5,653 nucleotides of DNA from positions 1-5,653 of the forward strand of contig CAMJEC010000062.1 in assembly GCA_946404585.1 (NCBI GenBank), given 5' to 3'. The translations under genes and the position numbers were made by a program. The notes beneath the pieces were generated by a model. That model had not been told where the DNA came from. It saw only the letters and a list, made by a program, of their open reading frames with translations, and did not search any database. This document shows positions 1 to 3,652 of the stretch, in pieces. This stretch comes from an uncultured Caryophanales bacterium. Lineage in GTDB: Bacteria; Bacillota_I; Bacilli_A; RFN20; CAG-826. Every line of letters starts with the position of its first letter. The stretch's first letter is position 1.

Positions 1-54
1 ACCAGTGAGATGACAGAGTCAAAGTCTGTTGCCTTACCGCTTGGCTACACCCCA
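1..54 (-). tRNA. tRNA-Gln (anticodon UUG), 3' part outside the window
   Basis: Read on the minus strand, this begins with acceptor strand TGGGGTG, then a D-arm (GCC...GGC), an anticodon stem ACAGA/TCTGT and loop CTTTGAC with anticodon TTG. The sequence runs off the window at the start of the T-arm, so the T-arm, the 3' acceptor strand and the CCA are not visible. A 5' U at position 1 with GGGG following is typical of bacterial tRNA-Gln. It is the last visible gene of the Val-Tyr-Gln cluster, 11 nt after the CCA of tRNA-Tyr, so it is very likely co-transcribed. More tRNAs may follow to the left. Confidence 0.93.
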
Positions 55-65
55 ACAAACCGTAA

Positions 66-151
66 TGGTGGGAGGGGGCAGATTCGAACTGCCGAAACCA
101 GTAGGTAGCAGATTTACAGTCTGCCGCGTTTAGCCTCTTCGCTACCCTCCC
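66..151 (-). tRNA. tRNA-Tyr (anticodon GUA)
   Basis: This is a complete class II tRNA with encoded CCA (66-68 on the plus strand reads TGG). Acceptor GGGAGGG pairs with CCCTCCC. Anticodon stem GCAGA/TCTGC encloses CTGTAAA (anticodon GTA). A long variable arm is present (ACC-TACT-GGT stem), and T-stem GGCAG/CTGCC encloses TTCGAAT. All stems are perfectly paired. It is the middle gene of the Val-Tyr-Gln cluster, 28 nt downstream of tRNA-Val. Confidence 0.97.
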
Positions 152-179
152 ATCTAACGATGGGTTTTAGCGCACTTTC

Positions 180-255
180 TGGTGGATGCTGACGGGCTCG
201 AACCGCCGACCCCCACCTTGTAAGGGTGATGCTCTCCCAGCTGAGCTAAGCATCC
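180..255 (-). tRNA. tRNA-Val (anticodon UAC)
   Basis: This is a complete 76-nt tRNA with encoded CCA. Acceptor GGATGCT pairs with AGCATCC, the D-stem is GCTC/GAGC, anticodon stem TCACC/GGTGG encloses CTTACAA (anticodon TAC), and the T-arm is GGCGG-TTCGAGC-CCGTC with one G-U pair. It is the first gene of the cluster, about 15 nt downstream of the predicted transcription start. Confidence 0.97.
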
Positions 256-275
256 GATTAACAATGCGCCTAAAT

Positions 276-305
276 AATATATCACTTATATATAAATATA
301 GTCAA
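276..305 (-). promoter_or_regulatory. Promoter of the tRNA Val-Tyr-Gln cluster
   Basis: On the minus strand there is a -35 TTGACT (305-300), an 18-bp AT-rich spacer, and a -10 TATATT (281-276) preceded by TG plus one base (284-282), i.e. an extended -10. The predicted start is near 270-269, about 15 nt before tRNA-Val. The promoter lies directly downstream of the pgi terminator, so the tRNAs have an independent start. Assignment is by eye. Confidence 0.7.
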
Positions 306-307
306 TC

Positions 308-331
308 AAAAAATCGCTAATTTAATAGCGA
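308..331 (-). terminator. Rho-independent terminator of the S1-protein/pgi operon
   Basis: On the minus strand the stem TCGCTA/TAGCGA (331-326 with 319-314) has a 6-nt loop and is followed immediately by six T (313-308). It lies 30 nt after the pgi stop codon and ends three bases before the -35 of the tRNA promoter. The stem is short, so read-through into the tRNA cluster is possible. Confidence 0.72.
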
Positions 332-344
332 CTTTTCTTACAAT

Positions 345-360
345 AAACTATTGATAGTTT
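345..360. repeat. Small inverted repeat abutting the pgi stop codon
   Basis: Arms AAACTA (345-350) and TAGTTT (355-360) flank TTGA and touch the pgi stop codon at 361-363. In the mRNA this would form a 6-bp AT-rich hairpin right after translation ends, 14 nt before the terminator stem. It lacks a T-tract, so it is not itself a terminator; a role in 3'-end protection is conceivable but unproven. Confidence 0.4.
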
Positions 361-1638
361 CTAGTAACCTTTTTTACCTAAAAGGTGGAACATATTCTTC
401 TTGTAGACTTCAACACCTGGTTGATTGAATGGGTTGATGTCAAGCATATAAGCACTCATCGCGCACGCTCTCATAAAGAAATAGAATAAATAACCAAGGT
501 TATAAGCATCTAATTTGTCTAAGTAGATGACGTTACATGGCACGCCACCGTCTTCATGGGCCTTTAAAGTGCCTTCAAAGGCTTTTTGATTGACGAACGC
601 TAAGTTCTTACCTTCTAAATAATTAAGGCCGTCTAAGTCCTCATTATCGTGTGGTATGACTATGTCATCTTTTGGATTTAAAACATTAATAATTGTTTCG
701 AATAATAATGGTGTACCTTCTTGGACATATTGACCTAAAGAGTGGAGGTCTGTAGAGAAAGTAGCGCTACTTGGATAAAGACCTTTATGTTCTTTACCTT
801 CAGATTCACCAAATAATTGTTTAAGCCATTCACTAATTTGACTCATTTGAGGTTCATAAGTGACATACATTTCTACTGGCTTATTATGACGGTACATATA
901 GTCTCTCATCACCGCATATTGATAACATAAGTTATCTTTAAGTGGTTTATCTTGAATTTCACTTCTTGCGTCTCTTGCGCCTTTAATGAAGGCTTCGACA
1001 TCAACACCAGCGCATGCAAGTGGGAATGTACCAACTGCGGTAAAGACACTATAACGACCACCGATATCACCAGGAAGGACATATGTGACATAGCCTTCTT
1101 GTGTCGCTAATGTTTTTAAAGCACCTTTTTCTTTGTCAGTAGTGGCAAAGATGGCTTTTCTGGCTTTCTCTTTACCAACTTTCTTCTCTAATAATTCTTT
1201 TAATAATCTAAAAGAAATACTTGTTTCAGTGGTGGTGCCACTTTTAGAAATAACGTTAATGGCGAAGCTTTTATCTTCAAGATATTTCATCACTTGGGCC
1301 ACATAGTTTGGTGAGAATGTTTGACCCATAAAGATGATTTCTAATTTATCAGGACTCTTTAAGCCGTTAAGTGCTTCTAATGCACTTCTAGCGCCTAAAT
1401 AAGATCCACCGATACCACAGACGACTAAAACATCAAAGTTGTCTCTTACATACTTTGCGTCTTTAATAATTCTCGCTAGTTCTTCTTTATCATAATTAAC
1501 TGGCCAATCGACCCAACCAAGGAAATCGTTTCCTGCGCCAGTTTTGTTTTTAATAACTTCGTTAATCTCTTTAACTTGTTTCTCATAACCTTTTAAAACA
1601 TCTTCAGTCATGAGCTTATTTAATCTTAATCTGAGCAT
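361..1638 (-). CDS. pgi: Glucose-6-phosphate isomerase
   Basis: Cytosolic glycolytic enzyme that interconverts glucose-6-phosphate and fructose-6-phosphate. The 425-residue product matches the short bacterial (Bacillus-type) PGI family in length. Motifs seen: SIS-domain phosphate-binding region with CGIGGSYLGA at 74-83; SKSGTTTET at 131-139; family signature GGRYS around 193-197; GESEGK with the presumed catalytic Glu280; STDLHSLGQ with presumed catalytic His299; and the C-terminal signature NQPGVEVYK ending in the presumed active-site Lys413. All expected catalytic residues are present, so it should be active. I chose the ATG at 1638, which has AAGGGG nine bases upstream; the frame can be extended seven codons to a TTG at 1659, but that would overlap the previous gene and use its SD as coding sequence. 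One base separates it from the stop of the S1-protein gene, implying translational coupling. Stop codon is TAG. Confidence 0.98.
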   Translation of the reverse strand: MLRLRLNKLMTEDVLKGYEKQVKEINEVIKNKTGAGNDFLGWVDWPVNYDKEELARIIKDAKYVRDNFDVLVVCGIGGSYLGARSALEALNGLKSPDKLEIIFMGQTFSPNYVAQVMKYLEDKSFAINVISKSGTTTETSISFRLLKELLEKKVGKEKARKAIFATTDKEKGALKTLATQEGYVTYVLPGDIGGRYSVFTAVGTFPLACAGVDVEAFIKGARDARSEIQDKPLKDNLCYQYAVMRDYMYRHNKPVEMYVTYEPQMSQISEWLKQLFGESEGKEHKGLYPSSATFSTDLHSLGQYVQEGTPLLFETIINVLNPKDDIVIPHDNEDLDGLNYLEGKNLAFVNQKAFEGTLKAHEDGGVPCNVIYLDKLDAYNLGYLFYFFMRACAMSAYMLDINPFNQPGVEVYKKNMFHLLGKKGY

Positions 1639-1639
1639 T

Positions 1640-2011
1640 TTATTTGTCCCCTTTTTCAATGTTCTCGTAAGCTTCTTTTATCCAAGAATCTAATTTCTCT
1701 TTAAGTGGTAAGAATTCATCCTCACTAGTAGTGGGCACTTTTCTTTGATTTGTGTGACTTGAATACATTTCTTCTGGTGGCACTTGCTTATAAGACACTC
1801 TTAAGAAACCATTGTCTTTATCAATGGATAAAATCTTCACTTTGATTTCATCGCCAACAGAGCCATATTTTTCAATGTCACGAATAAATGAATCGGAAAT
1901 TTCCGAAATATGTAATAAACCAGTCACTCCATCTTCAAAAGACATAAAGAGAGCATATGGTTTAACGTTATAAACTTTCCCAACGATTAATTGGCCAACT
2001 TGATACTTCAT
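1640..2011 (-). CDS. S1-domain RNA-binding protein, CvfD/GSP13 (YugI) type
   Basis: A 123-residue soluble protein with one S1 (OB-fold) RNA-binding domain at about residues 5-76: VGQLIVGKVYNVKPYALFMSF, then GVTGLLHISEIS, then VGDEIKVKILSID...LRVSYK. A charged linker and a C-terminal helix around 100-118 (PLKEKLDSWIKEAYENI) follow. That layout matches the CvfD/Ygs/GSP13 family, known in Firmicutes as ribosome-associated or post-transcriptional regulators; polynucleotide phosphorylase and ribosomal S1 are much larger. The ATG at 2011 is preferred because GGTG lies six bases upstream; a GTG nine bases earlier (2020) is possible but poorly spaced from an SD. It is first in an operon with pgi. From memory, B. 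subtilis yugI lies in the same chromosomal neighbourhood as pgi (yugL), which would support old linkage. The RNA target is not visible from sequence. Confidence 0.9.
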   Translation of the reverse strand: MKYQVGQLIVGKVYNVKPYALFMSFEDGVTGLLHISEISDSFIRDIEKYGSVGDEIKVKILSIDKDNGFLRVSYKQVPPEEMYSSHTNQRKVPTTSEDEFLPLKEKLDSWIKEAYENIEKGDK

Positions 2012-2020
2012 AATAAACAC

Positions 2021-2061
2021 CTATCACCTAAAATGATAGCACCAGAGTAAAAGAAAAGGTA
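2021..2061 (-). promoter_or_regulatory. Candidate extended -10 promoter of the S1-protein/pgi operon, with inverted repeat
   Basis: On the minus strand TG-C-TATCAT (2041-2033) is an extended -10. The -35 position (2061-2056, TACCTT) is weak, as is common for extended -10 promoters, and falls inside the HAD gene's terminator. The predicted start is near 2026, giving a leader of about 15 nt that consists mostly of the SD. An inverted repeat CTATCA (2021-2026)/TGATAG (2034-2039) spans the -10 and the start point and could be an operator; it would not be a hairpin in mRNA starting at 2026. Read-through from the HAD gene is the alternative source of transcript. Confidence 0.5.
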
Positions 2062-2079
2062 GACAATTCTATCTACCTT
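2051..2079 (-). terminator. Rho-independent terminator of the HAD gene
   Basis: On the minus strand the stem AAGGTAGA/TCTACCTT (2079-2072 with 2063-2056) has an 8-nt loop, and the T-rich TTCTTTT run follows. The stop codon TAA of the HAD gene (2080-2078) forms the base of the stem, so the terminator is packed against the gene's end. It separates the HAD transcript from the S1/pgi operon. Confidence 0.75.
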
Positions 2080-2908
2080 ACTTATTTGCTAAGCTGATTT
2101 CTTTTCTCTTCAATTTTTCTTGAGCGGAGATTAAATCGATTAACATTTTGACGACTTTATCCATTTCACCATTTGCACTATAATCAGCTTCAACGATGAA
2201 GTCACAACGATTGTCGTCATAGATTTGTTGAACTACTTCCTTATCATCCTTTGGATGAATAGCGATACTATGACCACCGTTTTTCTTAACGAGAGTCATA
2301 CTTGGAATATCAGTCATTCCATCACCAACATAGATGATGTTCTTATATTCGACACGGTGATCAGGAGTTTTCTCATTCACACCCGCATCGTCAGTGGCCT
2401 TGATAGCGCCCTTAGCAATACGGAAGAAGAACTGTGTTTTTTGTGTGAAGTTAATTGCCATTTTTGGCCAGCACGCTTCACCGTTTTCATCATATAAGAA
2501 TTCACAGCCATAGATTTGCTTAAATTCATTAACGATGGAACAGCCTTCAACGATTTCTTTGGTACCACTAGAGACTAAATAGTGTTCCACGATGATACCC
2601 TTTTCAAGAGCGTAGTCATTAATACGTTTGAACCAAGTGGTAACACCAGGATAGAACTTAATCGCCTTACCGCATTCTTGCAAATATTCTTTGGTCATCT
2701 TAATGCCCTTTTGTTTTGCAAATTTAATCATGCAGTACATATAAGAAAGAATTCTTTCCACTTCGTATTTCTGTGATAACTTTCCAGTTTCTCCCCAGAA
2801 TTCATCAGGAGTCATACCGAGGTTTGGAATAAAGGTATAATTTTGCATATCAGTTGTGGATAATGTTTTATCAAAATCATACAGAATTGCAACGATTGGT
2901 TTGCCCAT
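2078..2908 (-). CDS. HAD superfamily phosphatase-like hydrolase
   Basis: A 276-residue soluble protein with all four HAD motifs. Motif I is DFDKT at 11-15 (nucleophile Asp11, acid/base Asp13). Motif II is VSSG, with Ser113 or Ser114. Motif III Lys is probably Lys157 in TQKTQFFFRIAKG. Motif IV is GDGMTD at 195-200 (Asp196, Asp200). Residues ~20-90 between motifs I and II are helical and fit a C1 cap, as in phosphoserine-phosphatase-like HADs (PF12710 type). The catalytic set is complete, so Mg-dependent phosphomonoester hydrolysis is expected, but the substrate cannot be told. The family looks familiar as a conserved, uncharacterised Firmicutes HAD. Start ATG at 2908 is fixed by the perfect SD AAAGGAGG (2924-2917), eight bases upstream; a longer frame from a TTG at 2956 would begin inside the -35 box. 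It is a single-gene unit, divergent from the LemA-like gene. Confidence 0.93.
   Translation of the reverse strand: MGKPIVAILYDFDKTLSTTDMQNYTFIPNLGMTPDEFWGETGKLSQKYEVERILSYMYCMIKFAKQKGIKMTKEYLQECGKAIKFYPGVTTWFKRINDYALEKGIIVEHYLVSSGTKEIVEGCSIVNEFKQIYGCEFLYDENGEACWPKMAINFTQKTQFFFRIAKGAIKATDDAGVNEKTPDHRVEYKNIIYVGDGMTDIPSMTLVKKNGGHSIAIHPKDDKEVVQQIYDDNRCDFIVEADYSANGEMDKVVKMLIDLISAQEKLKRKEISLANK
2855..2863 (-). promoter_or_regulatory. Perfect DnaA-box 9-mer inside the HAD gene
   Basis: Plus strand TGTGGATAA, i.e. TTATCCACA on the minus strand, the consensus DnaA box. It lies in codons 16-18 of the HAD gene (Leu-Ser-Thr after the DFDKT motif), 74 bp from the second perfect box at 2929-2937 and in the opposite orientation. 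Sequence match is certain; binding is inferred. Confidence 0.5.
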
Positions 2909-2923
2909 AGTTATAACCTCCTT

Positions 2924-2951
2924 TAATATTATCCACAAATCGATAATATTA
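2924..2951. repeat. 28-bp palindrome (10-bp perfect arms) over the HAD promoter, operator candidate
   Basis: TAATATTATC (2924-2933) and GATAATATTA (2942-2951) are exact reverse complements separated by 8 bp. The right arm abuts the -35 box and fills part of the spacer; the left arm contains the -10 and the start-site region. A dimeric repressor bound here would block the HAD promoter. It lies roughly 48-75 bp upstream of the predicted LemA-like start, so it could also affect the divergent gene. No regulator is identified. Confidence 0.6.
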
Positions 2952-2956
2952 GTCAA
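2928..2956 (-). promoter_or_regulatory. Sigma-A-type promoter of the HAD gene
   Basis: Minus strand -35 TTGACT (2956-2951), exact 17-bp spacer, -10 GATAAT (2933-2928). The predicted start at about 2922-2921 falls within the SD, giving a leader of only ~14 nt. The promoter is covered by the 28-bp palindrome and its -10 overlaps a DnaA box. Confidence 0.78.
2929..2937 (+). promoter_or_regulatory. Perfect DnaA-box 9-mer overlapping the HAD -10
   Basis: TTATCCACA matches the consensus DnaA box in all nine positions. It covers most of the HAD -10 hexamer and the adjacent spacer, so DnaA bound here would exclude RNA polymerase. A second perfect box lies at 2855-2863. Confidence 0.5.
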
Positions 2957-2983
2957 CTTTATGTATCTCGCTAACCACTAATG

Positions 2984-2992
2984 TGCTAGAAT
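2984..2992 (+). promoter_or_regulatory. Extended -10 promoter of the LemA-like gene, predicting leaderless mRNA
   Basis: TG-C-TAGAAT is an extended -10 with one mismatch from TATAAT. No good -35 is seen at 17-18 bp. The normal start distance (6-7 bases after the hexamer) falls on 2998-2999, the A of the ATG. There is no Shine-Dalgarno before this ATG, which fits initiation on a leaderless transcript. Confidence 0.55.
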
Positions 2993-2998
2993 GCTTCT

Positions 2999-3529
2999 AT
3001 GGAATTATTTCTACTTATTCTCCGTAATACCGCTATCGCTTTAGTGGGTACATATCTAGTATTCGTCCTTCTTGATGTGATTTTTGTCATCTCATTTTCA
3101 TCCATACTTTCCCAACACGATCACGATTTATCCCTCATTCTTACAAACAAAAAAGATAATATCGATAAGCTTGCGGCTTTACTTAATAAGCACGGTGTTA
3201 AACTTGATAAGAAAAAACTCGAAGAGTTATCCAATTTCGATTTAAAGAAGATTGAACATCAAGACGGGGAAGAAGCCAAAAACGCTAGAGATTTATTAAC
3301 CTCACTTTCTGAGTACTTCTTATATGTCGCTAGAGATAATGAAAAGGTCTCAAATGACCCTGAATTTTTTGAGATCGCTAATAATATCGATGAGCAAGAA
3401 AAAATCTATAGACAACACCTTGTTTTATATAACGCTGATGTCTTAGGATATAACTTCTGGATTTCATTCTTCTTAACTAGATATATCTACAAGATATTAA
3501 AAAGAAAGACAAAAGATATCATTTCGTAA
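2999..3529 (+). CDS. Divergent LemA-like membrane protein
   Basis: A 176-residue protein. Residues ~5-34 form one hydrophobic segment (uncleaved anchor, no signal-peptidase site seen). The rest is a charged helical domain. The stretch at 48-65 (LTNKKDNIDKLAALLNKH) recalls the LemA VQLKRRxDLIPNLV region. Residues 114-155 (NEKVSNDPEFFEIANNIDEQEKIYRQHLVLYNADVLGYN) recall the LemA pattern of N-x-F-x-L-x-x-x-L-x-x-x-E-x-x-I-x-x-x-R-x-x-YN-x-x-V-x-x-YN, and a basic tail follows. The match is partial, so LemA-like is a moderate call; the family's function is unknown. The ATG at 2999 is the only Met codon in the frame, an in-frame TAG sits 12 bases upstream (2987) inside the -10, and there is no SD. 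It is divergent from the HAD gene and followed by pepF-like on the same strand after 123 bp. Confidence 0.7.
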   Translation: MELFLLILRNTAIALVGTYLVFVLLDVIFVISFSSILSQHDHDLSLILTNKKDNIDKLAALLNKHGVKLDKKKLEELSNFDLKKIEHQDGEEAKNARDLLTSLSEYFLYVARDNEKVSNDPEFFEIANNIDEQEKIYRQHLVLYNADVLGYNFWISFFLTRYIYKILKRKTKDIIS

Positions 3530-3549
3530 ATACATCTAAGTCGTTTTTC

Positions 3550-3578
3550 TTGTAAGTGCCACCTCGTTTCCTTAAAAT
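3550..3578 (+). promoter_or_regulatory. Candidate promoter of the oligoendopeptidase gene
   Basis: -35 TTGTAA (3550-3555), 17-bp spacer, -10 TAAAAT (3573-3578). The predicted start near 3585 would give a 68-nt leader beginning with the hairpin at 3589-3615. An AT-rich TATATA stretch at 3624-3629 is a second -10 candidate, without a good -35. Confidence 0.45.
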
Positions 3579-3592
3579 AAACACCAGGTGGT
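3558..3592 (+). repeat. Inverted repeat GCCACCT/AGGTGGT between the LemA-like and peptidase genes
   Basis: GCCACCT (3558-3564) pairs with AGGTGGT (3586-3592; the last pair is G-U) across a 21-nt loop, followed by TGCTTTTATTT. It could be a weak terminator of the LemA-like gene, or an operator whose arms flank the -10 and start of the candidate peptidase promoter. The long loop and interrupted T-run make the terminator reading uncertain. Confidence 0.4.
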
Positions 3593-3615
3593 TGCTTTTA
3601 TTTATAAAGCAATCA
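3589..3615 (+). other. 10-bp hairpin in the oligoendopeptidase leader
   Basis: TGGTTGCTTT (3589-3598) pairs with AAAGCAATCA (3606-3615), nine Watson-Crick pairs and one G-U, around a 7-nt loop. It uses bases 3589-3592 that are also the 3' arm of the GCCACCT/AGGTGGT repeat, so the two folds exclude each other. No T-tract follows, so it is not a terminator. At the predicted 5' end of the mRNA it would act most simply as a stabilising stem. Confidence 0.45.
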
Positions 3616-3652
3616 ATATCCTTTATATATAAAAAGAAAGAAGGAACAAAGT

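Noticed and set aside
1639..1659. TTG start giving pgi seven extra N-terminal residues
   Set aside because: It would overlap the end of the S1-protein gene and translate the AAGGGG Shine-Dalgarno itself; the ATG at 1638 is well spaced from that SD.
2012..2020. GTG start three codons upstream in the S1-protein gene
   Set aside because: SD spacing to this GTG is too tight, while the ATG at 2011 has a usable spacing and fits the family's N-terminus.
2855..2937. Chromosomal origin of replication (oriC)
   Set aside because: Only two DnaA boxes, no dnaA, dnaN or rpmH nearby, and one box lies within a coding sequence with no AT-rich unwinding cluster of repeats.
2909..2956. TTG start giving the HAD protein 16 extra residues
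   Set aside because: The TTG is the first three bases of the -35 box and the extension would include the promoter and SD; the ATG at 2908 follows a perfect AAAGGAGG.
3580..3620. T-box riboswitch (AGGTGGTTGC resembles a GGTGG core)
   Set aside because: The T-box core continues with TACCGCG-like bases that are absent, the whole 123-bp interval is too short for stem I plus antiterminator, and an oligopeptidase is not a usual T-box target.
3530..3652. Small protein gene between the LemA-like and peptidase genes
   Set aside because: No open frame with a start codon and SD; the interval is explained by promoter and hairpin elements.
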